21,046 nt of DNA, from NCBI GenBank assembly GCA_043777895.1, contig JAYWHD010000110.1:1-21046 (forward strand), written 5' to 3'. Source of the stretch: JBDLSY01 sp043777895. Its GTDB lineage: Bacteria; Pseudomonadota; Gammaproteobacteria; Burkholderiales; Burkholderiaceae_C. How positions within the stretch are numbered: the stretch's first letter is position 1; the number at the start of each line of letters is the position of its first letter. Under the pieces are notes generated by a model. That model was not told where the DNA came from. It made no database searches and was given only the letters and a program-made list of their open reading frames with translations. The position numbers were made by a program, and so were the translations under genes. Shown here piece after piece: positions 7,751 through 14,989 of the stretch.

Positions 7751-8875
7751 TTAAGCTGCACCGATATTGGGTACTAATTGATTAATCACTGTAGATGGCA
7801 GCAACGATTGTGTAAAAGCTAACATACGGTCAATAGGTTGTTTAGCACGTATGCCCAAAGTAGCATCTACTTTAATTTCATAGGGCATACTTGTAGACGC
7901 ACTATTTAAAGATTCTAATGCGTTCAAGACGGCGGCTAAACCGTTCATTGCCATCCACGGACAATGTGCACAACTTTTACACGTAGCACTACTGCCTGCT
8001 GTGGGGGCTTCTAAAAAAATCTTTGTTGGGTTTGATATACGTAGCTGATGCATCATACCATTGTCAGTCGCTACTATAAATATGGTTGCTTCTAATTGAC
8101 GGGCTGCTTTTAAGATGGCTGATGTTGAACCCACTACATCGGCTAAAGCCACGACATCAGCGGGCGATTCGGGGTGTACCAATACTTTTGCTTGAGGGTA
8201 TTGTACTTTTAATGCAGCCAGTTCTATAGCTTTGAATTCATCGTGAACAATACATGATCCTTGCCACATTACCATATCTGCCCCTGTTTCACGCTGAATA
8301 TAACCCCCCAAATGTCGGTCGGGTGCCCATAGAATTTTTTGCCCTTGGTCTGCTAATGCTTGAACAATCGCTAATGCACAACTTGATGTCACAACCCAGT
8401 CGGCACGTGCTTTTACTTCGGCACTAGTATTAGCATACACAACCACAGTACGGTCAGGATATTGGTCACAAAAAGCATTAAATTCTTCAATTGGGCAGCC
8501 TAAATCCAATGAACAATTCGCATCTAATTCTGGCATTAATACACGCTTTTCTGGGGACAGTATTTTGGCTGTTTGCCCCATAAAACGTACACCCGACACA
8601 ATTAGTGTGTGAGCCGTATGGTCACGGCCAAAGCGTGCCATTTCCAAAGAATCACTTACAATACCACCTGTTTCTTGTGCTAAATCTTGCAAGTCGGGGT
8701 GCACATAAAAATGCGACACCATCACGGCATTTTTTTCTATTAATAACTCTTTTATACGGGCTTTTAAAGCGGTACGTTCAGTCTGCGAGGGTTCGGCAGG
8801 CACTTTTACCCATATATTACGGGTAGTACAACTAGGCTGATCGTACTCTACATTAATATTAAGTAATTGATTCAT
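7751..8875 (-). CDS. nadA: Quinolinate synthase NadA (4Fe-4S)
   Basis: NadA condenses iminoaspartate with dihydroxyacetone phosphate to quinolinate, in de novo NAD synthesis. The 374-residue protein aligns by eye with E. coli NadA throughout, e.g. MPELDANCSLDLGCP, VVYANTSAEVKARADWVVTS, APDRHLGGYIQ, VHPESPADVV and TCKSCAHCPWMAMNGL. The three cluster ligands correspond to C121, C208 (WQGSC) and the last cysteine of the CKSCAHC motif, C305. I chose the ATG at 8875. An in-frame ATG at 8977 would add 34 residues of non-conserved, Ile/Asn/Lys-rich sequence and overlap the 3' end of nadC. With this choice nadC ends 58 bp upstream, giving a nadC-nadA operon. nadB is not in the window. No Shine-Dalgarno is visible. 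Confidence 0.95.
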   Translation of the reverse strand: MNQLLNINVEYDQPSCTTRNIWVKVPAEPSQTERTALKARIKELLIEKNAVMVSHFYVHPDLQDLAQETGGIVSDSLEMARFGRDHTAHTLIVSGVRFMGQTAKILSPEKRVLMPELDANCSLDLGCPIEEFNAFCDQYPDRTVVVYANTSAEVKARADWVVTSSCALAIVQALADQGQKILWAPDRHLGGYIQRETGADMVMWQGSCIVHDEFKAIELAALKVQYPQAKVLVHPESPADVVALADVVGSTSAILKAARQLEATIFIVATDNGMMHQLRISNPTKIFLEAPTAGSSATCKSCAHCPWMAMNGLAAVLNALESLNSASTSMPYEIKVDATLGIRAKQPIDRMLAFTQSLLPSTVINQLVPNIGAA

Positions 8876-8933
8876 AATTAATTTTATTTTTATTATTTTT
8901 ATTGTTGTTTGATTAACAATGTAGTTATAAATA

Positions 8934-9857
8934 CTAAGTGTGTTCAAATCGCATAGAAAAATCAATTGCTTTAACATCTTTAGTTAATGCACCAATTGAA
9001 ATACGGTGAATGCCTGTCTCTGCTAATTCACGTAAACCATTTAGAGTCACTCCACCTGATACTTCTAATACAGCGTTACCATCATTAATATTTTTATTGA
9101 TGAGTACTGCTTCACGAATCTGTTCTAAGCCCATATTGTCTAACAAAATCATAGCAGCACCTGCCTGTAAAGCCTCGGATAACTGCACTAAATTTTCTAC
9201 TTCTATTTCAATAAACTTAGCATTGGCATTAGATACAAGTGTTTTTGCGGTTTGTAATACCGCAGTAATACCACCAGCAGCAGCAATATGATTTTCTTTA
9301 ATTAAAATAGCATCGTAAAGTCCGATACGGTGATTTACGCCCCCACCGCATAGTACGGCATATTTTTGTGCCATACGTAAACCTGGTAAGGTTTTACGGG
9401 TATCAACAATTTGGGCTGTTGTTCCCTTAACACAAGCCACATAATGAGCCGTTTTAGTCGCAACTGCACTCAATGTTTGTAAAAAATTCAATGCAGTGCG
9501 TTCAGCAGTTAGCAAGTGTCTTGCAAAGCCACTAATATTTAAAATAGTTTGCCCCGCACAAAAAGGGTCGCCTTCATTAATATACCATTTTAATTGGGCA
9601 GTAGCATCTAGCTTTAAAATAGCTGCATTGACCCAAGCTATACCACACAATATACCTGCTTCACGGGCAATAATGCGTGCTTGCGTCTGCTTTAATGGGT
9701 CAATTAATCCAGCAGTTAAATCCACTGTGCCAACATCTTCTTCTAAGGCACGCTGTACATCATTGGCTGCTAAAATTGCGATGTAATTTGCCGTAAACAC
9801 AGTGTGTGAGTAATTATTGTTTAAGGTGCTTGTAATTTTATGGTTAATATTATTCAT
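8934..9857 (-). CDS. nadC: Nicotinate-nucleotide pyrophosphorylase (quinolinate phosphoribosyltransferase)
   Basis: NadC converts quinolinate and PRPP to nicotinate mononucleotide, the step after NadA, with release of CO2. Family motifs run in order through the 307 residues: EEDVGTVDLTAGL near 39, RTALNFLQTLSAVAT near 120-134, DTRKTLPGLRMAQKYAVLCGGG with the substrate-binding basic residues, HRIGLYDAILIKENH, IEVEVEN, MILLDNMG, and LEVSGGVTL followed by HRISIGALTK. The first ~25 residues (Asn/Thr-rich) are not conserved and a later start cannot be excluded, though no better ATG or Shine-Dalgarno presents itself. It is the first gene of the nadC-nadA pair and is divergent from the PP2C gene across 243 bp. 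Confidence 0.95.
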   Translation of the reverse strand: MNNINHKITSTLNNNYSHTVFTANYIAILAANDVQRALEEDVGTVDLTAGLIDPLKQTQARIIAREAGILCGIAWVNAAILKLDATAQLKWYINEGDPFCAGQTILNISGFARHLLTAERTALNFLQTLSAVATKTAHYVACVKGTTAQIVDTRKTLPGLRMAQKYAVLCGGGVNHRIGLYDAILIKENHIAAAGGITAVLQTAKTLVSNANAKFIEIEVENLVQLSEALQAGAAMILLDNMGLEQIREAVLINKNINDGNAVLEVSGGVTLNGLRELAETGIHRISIGALTKDVKAIDFSMRFEHT

Positions 9858-9922
9858 CGTTAAACTACTTAGGTGAAAATTTATTAGAAATAGTTTGCTT
9901 TTTTGGTATTACTCACAAACTG

Positions 9923-9958
9923 ACTAAAATTACTAAAATCACTAAAATCACTGAAGTC
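9923..9958. repeat. Tandem 9-bp repeat (ACTAAAATC), four copies, in the nadC/PP2C divergent gap
   Basis: Four consecutive 9-mers: ACTAAAATT, ACTAAAATC, ACTAAAATC, ACTGAAGTC. They lie in the 243-bp intergenic region (9858-10100) from which nadC and the phosphatase gene diverge, about 65 bp upstream of nadC and 140 bp upstream of the phosphatase, where promoters or operators are expected. I could not pick out convincing -35/-10 pairs elsewhere in this gap. Confidence 0.85.
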
Positions 9959-10100
9959 ACAAATTATTATTAATTTATGTTTACAATATAAGTATCGTAG
10001 TGCTTCATATTTTTTAATAAAAGTTATTACACTATGTAAGTGTGCATACTAAAATAACATAATAAATTCAATCAACACAAACTGTATTTTACAACGCACT

Positions 10101-10865
10101 ATGACTAAGCACTATAAAATTACTGCATCTACTGCACAAAGTATTGGTGACCGTCAAGAGCAACAAGACCGATTATTGTTTATCCCGCACGAAAAATATC
10201 CTGATCATCTTATGGCTGTTGTCGCCGATGGTATGGGTGGACGCACAGGAGGTAGTATTGCTGCGGAGCAAGTGGTTACTACAATGAAGCAATTGTTTAA
10301 CCGTTATCAGTTAAATGAATCCATTACAGATTTATTGACTGAATGTATGGCAGAGTCGCATGCGACTATTAAAATGTTGTCTATTTCTGAAGAAAAAGAG
10401 CCACACAGTACGGTTGTTGCACTAGTTTGTACACCAGATACATTTCATTGGGTGCATATAGGTGACAGTCGCTTGTATGTGTTTCGTCATGGTGCATTAA
10501 AAGACTGTACACAAGACCACTCCTTCGTTATGGATGCAATTAGTGCTGGAAAAATGACCATTGAACAAGCTAGTGTTCATCCTAATCGTAGTGTATTAAC
10601 CAGTGCATTAGGTATGGTGACCGAATTACGCTTTAGCTTAGGCTCATTAGATCATCCTCGGGTAGGCGATTCGTTTTTGTTGGCATCAGATGGTTTATGG
10701 GCTTACTTTAAACACGATGAGTTATGTCAAATTATTAGTTCAATGACTGCAAAAGCTGCGACAAAACTATTGATGGAATTAGCCCGTGAACGTGGTGATA
10801 AAAAAGGTGACAATATCTCTATTGTCGTAGTTAAGCTAACAGTGCCAGAATCCTTAAAAAAATAA
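10101..10865 (+). CDS. PP2C-family Ser/Thr protein phosphatase (Stp1/PrpC type)
   Basis: The 254-residue protein is a single PP2C (PPM) domain without transmembrane segment or extra domains, as in bacterial Stp1/PrpC. The metal-binding acidic residues are visible: D23 in EQQDR, D43-G44 in VVADGMGGRTGG, D197-G198 in LLASDGLW, and D237-N238 in KKGDNIS. HIGDSRLYVF (119-128) and LTSALGM (166-172) are further PP2C motifs. Such enzymes remove phosphate from Ser/Thr using two or three Mn/Mg ions, usually opposing a Hanks-type kinase or acting in type VI secretion or stress signalling. No kinase or FHA gene is in the window, so the substrate is unknown. It faces the RDD gene with only 18 bp between their stop codons. 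No Shine-Dalgarno precedes the ATG. Confidence 0.92.
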   Translation: MTKHYKITASTAQSIGDRQEQQDRLLFIPHEKYPDHLMAVVADGMGGRTGGSIAAEQVVTTMKQLFNRYQLNESITDLLTECMAESHATIKMLSISEEKEPHSTVVALVCTPDTFHWVHIGDSRLYVFRHGALKDCTQDHSFVMDAISAGKMTIEQASVHPNRSVLTSALGMVTELRFSLGSLDHPRVGDSFLLASDGLWAYFKHDELCQIISSMTAKAATKLLMELARERGDKKGDNISIVVVKLTVPESLKK

Positions 10866-10883
10866 ATCATTAAAGAGTAGTTT

Positions 10884-11381
10884 TTAGTGTCCTTTACGGT
10901 TGTACGAAGCATTTGTTTCGTCAAAAATGATTCGCGTATCCAAGATTTTGTCGTGCAAAAATAATCGTTCTGTATTGAATAAGGCATAAAAAAAACCCAT
11001 AAAAACGCACAATAAGCTGCACCACGCCAGTATGTAACGCAATACAGCGCGGTTTTGTGATAGGTCGCTACCATCTAAATTTACAATACGTACACCCCAA
11101 GTCTTTTGAGCCAAAGTACGGCGGCCATTAGACCAACTCCAGCCAAAATAGATGGCAAATACTACAAAAATAAAAAACTGATACAACCACGCACGCAGTC
11201 CACCTTGTTGTAAATCTTCAAAGCGGGTGTTGCTTAATGATAAATATAAATAGGAGGGCAAAAAATAAATCCCAAACACCATTGCTACTTCATAAAAAGC
11301 AACGGATAGCCGCCGAAATAATGTAGGTATTAAAGAGTTTTTTTTAAATAAAGAGGGTTGTATTGCTTTATTAGTAGTCAT
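10884..11381 (-). CDS. RDD family inner-membrane protein
   Basis: This 165-residue protein has the RDD-domain layout. An arginine-bearing first segment (RRLSVAFYE near 23-31) leads into a hydrophobic helix. A second helix lies near 66-85. The loop motif RRTLAQKTWGVRIVNLDG lies near 87-104, a third helix near 113-133, and a terminal LHDKILDTRII near 142-152. In typical RDD proteins the first motif is R..A...D; here the acidic residue is E. The family is of mixed function; some members are reported as ion exchangers, but most are uncharacterised. It converges on the phosphatase gene and is divergent from fimT across 269 bp. Family call is good; role unknown. Confidence 0.85.
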   Translation of the reverse strand: MTTNKAIQPSLFKKNSLIPTLFRRLSVAFYEVAMVFGIYFLPSYLYLSLSNTRFEDLQQGGLRAWLYQFFIFVVFAIYFGWSWSNGRRTLAQKTWGVRIVNLDGSDLSQNRAVLRYILAWCSLLCVFMGFFYALFNTERLFLHDKILDTRIIFDETNASYNRKGH

Positions 11382-11488
11382 ATATAGTCTTTTGGTAATG
11401 ATAGTAATTAAAAAATTACCATTTAACTAAGATTAGCGGTTAAATATTGTAAAACTGTGCAAAATGCTTGTTTATTGTTTATGATATC

Positions 11489-11516
11489 TTGACTCAAATA
11501 GTAAACAATAAATAAT
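11489..11516 (+). promoter_or_regulatory. Possible sigma-70-like promoter before fimT
   Basis: TTGACT (11489-11494) is followed after 16 bp by AATAAT (11511-11516), a weak -35/-10 pair. The -10 would lie at the beginning of the 7-bp AATAAAT array, about 135 bp upstream of the fimT ATG. AT-richness makes chance matches likely, so this is tentative. Confidence 0.25.
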
Positions 11517-11548
11517 AAATAATAAATAATAAATAATAAATAATAAAC
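11507..11548. repeat. Tandem heptamer (AATAAAT), five exact copies plus one variant
   Basis: Five perfect AATAAAT units and a sixth ending in C (AATAAAC) run without interruption through 42 bp. They lie in the 269-bp gap between the RDD gene and fimT, upstream of the whole minor-pilin cluster. The unit length of 7 bp matches the array before gspF, but the sequence differs and this one is much more homogeneous, suggesting recent expansion. Confidence 0.92.
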
Positions 11549-11650
11549 TAAACAATAAATGATGTCTAAATAATACTTAAGCATACTCACACTGTCTAGT
11601 CTATTCAGCCAATGTGTCTAAACTATTGTAGATACCATTAAAGCAAAATT

Positions 11651-12214
11651 ATGAAACAATTTCTTAAACCTCGCTTTAAATTCTTGATTGTAAATAATCA
11701 AGGGTTTACTTTAGTAGAGCTGTTAATTGTAGTGGCAATTACGGGGATAGTTTTAGCCATTGCGACACCTGATTTTATAAAAGCAACACGCATAATGCAG
11801 TCAAATCATCAAGCCAAAGAAATGTCTGCTGCCATTAAACTGGCACAATCAGAAGCACTACGGTTACGTCAGCCAGTGACTATGTGTCGTGCTAATGGTA
11901 ATCAGAATGGGTGTTATACAGGAACACCTACTGGTGACTGGAGTACAGGTTGGATTATTTTTGCAGATAAAGATTTTGATAGGACTCTTGATAGCGATGA
12001 ACTTCCACCCTTAGCGATTAAGCAGCCCGCTTCAAAGAATTATCAAGTTATAGCCAATGCGAATATAGCTAATGCAATCAGTTTTAATGCAGCGGGTGAA
12101 GGGGTTGGCCTTATTAACGGCACAATTGATTTTTATCACAAACAAGATGAGTCGATAGCGTCCAATAAGATAAGTTTAGTCATAAGTAGTTCGGGACGCT
12201 TAAGTATTAAATGA
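11651..12214 (+). CDS. fimT: Minor pilin FimT/GspH family
   Basis: The 187-residue protein is a class III prepilin-like protein: an 18-residue leader ending in G18, cleavage predicted before F19, then FTLVELLIVVAITGIVLAIATPDF with the conserved Glu at +5 (E23). A GspH/FimT-type C-terminal domain follows, with a close cysteine pair in MCRANGNQNGCYTG. PilD would cleave and N-methylate it. FimT-type minor pilins belong to the tip or initiation complex of type IV pili, and some bind DNA. It is first in the cluster with pilV, pilW, pilX, pilY1 and pilE. The ATG has only a weak AAAG upstream. GspH of a T2SS is the alternative, made unlikely by the pil neighbours. Confidence 0.88.
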   Translation: MKQFLKPRFKFLIVNNQGFTLVELLIVVAITGIVLAIATPDFIKATRIMQSNHQAKEMSAAIKLAQSEALRLRQPVTMCRANGNQNGCYTGTPTGDWSTGWIIFADKDFDRTLDSDELPPLAIKQPASKNYQVIANANIANAISFNAAGEGVGLINGTIDFYHKQDESIASNKISLVISSSGRLSIK

Positions 12215-12220
12215 ATTACT

Positions 12221-12298
12221 AAATAAGTAAATAAGTAAATAAGTAAATAAGTAAATAAGTAAATAAGTAAATAAGTATAAATAAGTAAATAAATAAGT
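12221..12298. repeat. Tandem octamer (AAATAAGT), seven exact copies plus degenerate copies, between fimT and pilV
   Basis: Seven perfect AAATAAGT units fill 12221-12276. A 2-bp slip (AT), another AAATAAGT, a truncated AAAT and a final AAATAAGT then carry the array to 12298. It starts 7 bp after the fimT stop and ends 12 bp before the pilV ATG, so it occupies essentially the entire gap and forms the pilV 5' leader. The mixture of exact copies and slips is what replication slippage produces. Confidence 0.93.
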
Positions 12299-12310
12299 AG
12301 ATAACTTACT

Positions 12311-12919
12311 ATGAAACGTCTAATTAACTCTCCTACTATATCAGTGCATCGCTTGCAACGCCAGGCAGGCATGGGCTTGATTGAAGTATTGGTATCTATT
12401 ATTTTATTGTCTTCAGTATTATTGGGAGCTATCGGTCTACAGTTGTCTGCTGCTAAAGAGCAACGTTCGGCGCAGTTTGTAAGCCGTGCAGCTTTATTAG
12501 CCAGTGAAATGGGAGAGCGTATGCGTGTTAATCGTGCTGCTGTTAAAGATGGCAAGTATACTACTGAGGTAACACAAGCTGCTGTAAAAAAAGATATTGA
12601 TAGTGCTATGAGTACACCGCTAAAAAATGATTGTAGCGATAAAAGTCCCTGTATTCTGCCAGATGATATTTCTAAGTACGATGTAAACACATGGTGGCAA
12701 AATATACGTACACAAATGCCACCTGATAGTGTGGGTATGTTACTAGCAACAACGGCTGGTGGTGCTAGCATTTTGGCACGTGATATTGTGATTGCTTGGC
12801 CTGAGCCTGTTACCAATAAAGACGTTAATAATAAGCCTATTTTACTAAATAATAGTTGTCCACTGGGTATAAAGGCTTCTCTAGGTACACGCTGTTATAC
12901 CCAGAGAGTAATGCTTTAA
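12311..12919 (+). CDS. pilV: Type IV pilus minor pilin PilV
   Basis: The 202-residue prepilin has a 20-residue leader ending in G20, cleavage before M21, then MGLIEVLVSIILLSSVLLGAIGL with Glu at +5 (E25). The M-G-LIEVLVS start and the following QLSAAKEQRSAQFVSRAALLASEMGERMRVNR segment are characteristic of PilV. PilV, with FimT, PilW, PilX, PilE and PilY1, primes pilus assembly and is part of the tip complex. Two cysteines near 109-114 (NDCSDKSPC) and two near the C-terminus (NNSCPLG, GTRCYTQ) may form disulfides. The ATG at 12311 has no Shine-Dalgarno because the octamer array abuts it. Confidence 0.9.
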   Translation: MKRLINSPTISVHRLQRQAGMGLIEVLVSIILLSSVLLGAIGLQLSAAKEQRSAQFVSRAALLASEMGERMRVNRAAVKDGKYTTEVTQAAVKKDIDSAMSTPLKNDCSDKSPCILPDDISKYDVNTWWQNIRTQMPPDSVGMLLATTAGGASILARDIVIAWPEPVTNKDVNNKPILLNNSCPLGIKASLGTRCYTQRVML

Positions 12920-12993
12920 GTAAAAATACTAAATATATTAAAAATATAAAAATATTAATTTAATCCATACAGGTCTATATTTAAAGGCTAATC

Positions 12994-14070
12994 ATGAACT
13001 CCCGTTTCAAAATTCAGCTTAACTATGTGTTATTAAAACACACTCAATCAGGGTTTACCTTAATTGAGTTACTAGTAGCTATGTCACTGACTTTGTTAAT
13101 TAGTGCGGGTGCAGCCACCTTGTTTGCCAACACTATATTAAGTACAAGAACTTTAAACAGTGCTACAGCCATTAATGAAGAAAGTGTACGTATTAATGCA
13201 CTTTTAGCACGTCATATACGTATGGCAGGCTATGTTGATTGGTTAAGCAATTCGAGTGCTATTGATGCGATTACTATCAATGAATCAGCTAATAGTAACA
13301 GTTATAATTTAAAATTAGCCAGCCAAGCATCTATGTTTCAGTATGCTTTTGCGGCTGATCAGACCCCAGCAAGCCTTGCATTAGTTCCGCCTTCATTGTC
13401 AGGCTGCGAGAACAGTTATTTAATTAATGGTAATTTTTTAAAGACCGATTGCTCTGCCGCTGCCCTTAATACTGTCTCTGCTTTAACCGTTGCTTATCAG
13501 GTTAATGCTAATCCTGTAACTGGGTTTTCGGCTGCTTTACCGGGATTGTTTTCTTCTAATACAGGAATGAGTGGTGATTGTGGGGGACAAAAAACACCTG
13601 TTCCCTATGCAGTCAATCGCTTCTTTTTAAAAGCCTCTACGAATAGTGGTCAAAAAACGGGTGAGCCTATTATTTATGATTTAATGTGCTTAGGCAATGG
13701 GAATACGATAGCACAACCATTGGCTTCTAATATTCAACAGTGGGTGGTCAGGTATGGTGTGCCTGCCAGTGTTGCAGTTAATAATACGGCGACTACTAAT
13801 GATGCACAAATCACACGTTACTTAACGGCTACTGAGGTCACAACTGCGGGTGCATGGAATCAAGTTATGGCGATTCGGAGTTGTTTTTTATTGGTAGGTG
13901 AGCGTAATTCAGCGACTATAGCTAAAGGTCAAACAAATACTACACAATCAAATCGCTTGGATTGTTTGGGCAATAAAATGCTTATTAGTTTAGATTTGCG
14001 GTTACGGCAGGCGTTTACGCAAACCATCGCGTTACGTAATCAAATTCATACGCCTAATTTAGTTAATTAG
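12994..14070 (+). CDS. pilW: Type IV pilus minor pilin PilW
   Basis: The 358-residue protein has a 20-residue prepilin leader ending QSG, cleavage before F21, and FTLIELLVAMSLTLLISAGAATLFANTIL with Glu at +5 (E25). The length, much greater than other minor pilins, and the LARHIRMAGYVDW motif after the N-terminal helix are typical of PilW. It would act in the periplasm and inner membrane as part of the pilus tip complex. An AAAGG at 12983-12987, 6 bp before the ATG, is one of the few clear ribosome binding sites in the window. The 74-bp gap after pilV is AT-rich with no site I can name. A candidate disulfide cluster lies in the C-terminal half. Confidence 0.9.
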   Translation: MNSRFKIQLNYVLLKHTQSGFTLIELLVAMSLTLLISAGAATLFANTILSTRTLNSATAINEESVRINALLARHIRMAGYVDWLSNSSAIDAITINESANSNSYNLKLASQASMFQYAFAADQTPASLALVPPSLSGCENSYLINGNFLKTDCSAAALNTVSALTVAYQVNANPVTGFSAALPGLFSSNTGMSGDCGGQKTPVPYAVNRFFLKASTNSGQKTGEPIIYDLMCLGNGNTIAQPLASNIQQWVVRYGVPASVAVNNTATTNDAQITRYLTATEVTTAGAWNQVMAIRSCFLLVGERNSATIAKGQTNTTQSNRLDCLGNKMLISLDLRLRQAFTQTIALRNQIHTPNLVN

Positions 14071-14105
14071 TTGATTAAAAATTTGCTGTTATTAAATAAT
14101 TATTT

Positions 14106-14109
14106 AAGG
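14106..14109 (+). promoter_or_regulatory. Shine-Dalgarno that fixes the pilX start
   Basis: AAGG lies 8 bp before the ATG at 14118. A GTG at 14109 is in the same frame but overlaps this sequence, so it cannot be its start; the ATG is preferred. Confidence 0.7.
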
Positions 14110-14117
14110 TGCTGGAT

Positions 14118-14768
14118 ATGTCAAGCTTTCTTTCTTTTCATACTAAACTTAAGCGGGGGCGTTGTGGTTACCAGCCCATTTCACAACAGCAAGGTGTTGC
14201 CTTAATTACCGTATTAATGATTACTTTGGTCATTATGGTGCTAAGCGTTTCATTGGCAGTGGGTGTATTTAGCGAACATAGGTTATCACGCAATGCTGCT
14301 GACTTAGCCATTGCCCGTCAAGCGGCTGAAGCTGCTTTACGTGACGCTGAACATGATATTGCGTGTGAAAAATGGGACACAACCACAGGTACTTTTGTCG
14401 AAGATTTAACGACTAATCCACAAAGATGCCCGCTTCAACGCGGTAAACAAAATTATAACCCACAAGCCTGTACTGCGGGCTGGGTGACTGCCCCTTTATC
14501 AGTAAATAACGTTGCACCCTTAACTACACAATATTTTTCAAATAAAAATTGTTATCGTACATTTGGAGAGGTGACTAAACAGTCTAGTTTTAATATATTA
14601 GGTGCAGCTTCTAACCCTAAATTACCTTTGTATTCTATTGAAGTATTTAGTAAAAGCAATGGCGGAAAAATGGGCATCACTAACTACCGCATTACGGCAC
14701 GGGGTTATGGGCGAAGCAGTACGACAACGGTTGATTTGCAATCAATATTTAGGCCTGTTGCACAGTAA
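14118..14768 (+). CDS. pilX: Type IV pilus minor pilin-like protein PilX
   Basis: The 216-residue protein has a leader ending QQG (G26), then VALITVLMITLVIMVLSVSLAVGVFSEHRLSRNAADLAIARQAAEAALRDAEHDI. The RNAADLAIARQAAEAALRDAE helix is the PilX N-terminal signature. The residue at +5 after the predicted cleavage is threonine (T31), not the glutamate found in the other five pilins here. PilX-type proteins often lack it and are thought to sit at the pilus tip, next to PilY1. Start chosen at ATG 14118 because the Shine-Dalgarno AAGG lies 8 bp upstream. It falls between pilW (47 bp) and pilY1 (221 bp of mostly repeat). Confidence 0.88.
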   Translation: MSSFLSFHTKLKRGRCGYQPISQQQGVALITVLMITLVIMVLSVSLAVGVFSEHRLSRNAADLAIARQAAEAALRDAEHDIACEKWDTTTGTFVEDLTTNPQRCPLQRGKQNYNPQACTAGWVTAPLSVNNVAPLTTQYFSNKNCYRTFGEVTKQSSFNILGAASNPKLPLYSIEVFSKSNGGKMGITNYRITARGYGRSSTTTVDLQSIFRPVAQ

Positions 14769-14841
14769 TTTATCTCAATATATTAGTTAATAATTTACAT
14801 AATTATAGTAAGACGTTAAATTAGAGTACTAAAATAAAAAT

Positions 14842-14931
14842 ATTAAAAATATTAAAAATATTAAAAATAAAAATAAAAATAAAATAAAATAAAAATAAAA
14901 ATAAAATAAAATAAAATAAAAATAATAAAAT
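14842..14931. repeat. Nested A/T tandem repeats in the pilX-pilY1 gap
   Basis: Three exact copies of the 9-mer ATTAAAAAT (14842-14868) run directly into a string of AAAAAT and AAAAT units (14869-14931). The unit order is 6,6,5,5 then again 6,6,5,5, so a 22-bp second-order repeat occupies 14869-14890 and 14891-14912. No gene is visible in the 221-bp gap. The array ends about 58 bp before the pilY1 ATG and would sit at or upstream of any pilY1 promoter. Confidence 0.9.
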
Positions 14932-14977
14932 ATTCAAAATAATTCATTTTAAATCATAATCATCACACCATATTTAT

Positions 14978-14981
14978 AGGA
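14978..14981 (+). promoter_or_regulatory. Shine-Dalgarno of pilY1
   Basis: AGGA 8 bp before the ATG at 14990 is the best ribosome binding site in the window. It supports the ATG at 14990 over M22, which is closer to the hydrophobic signal core. Confidence 0.7.
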
Positions 14982-14989
14982 CTTTTATC

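Noticed and set aside
8876..8977. 34-residue N-terminal extension of NadA from the ATG at 8977
   Set aside because: It overlaps the nadC 3' end, is not conserved, and the ATG at 8875 starts the NadA homology sensibly.
9010..9786. Plus-strand reading frames of 93 and 96 residues (9010-9291 and 9496-9786)
   Set aside because: They are antisense shadows of nadC, with no domain signature.
12136..12816. 226-residue minus-strand reading frame with a repetitive YLLIYLFTYL segment
   Set aside because: The repeat is the AAATAAGT octamer array read backwards; the rest lies antisense to fimT and pilV, which are clearly real.
14109..14117. GTG start for pilX, three codons upstream of the ATG
   Set aside because: The GTG overlaps the only Shine-Dalgarno sequence; the ATG at 14118 has ideal spacing.
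1974..14931. CRISPR-like arrays
   Set aside because: The arrays have 5-10 bp units without spacers and no cas genes nearby; they are microsatellites or heptamer repeats.
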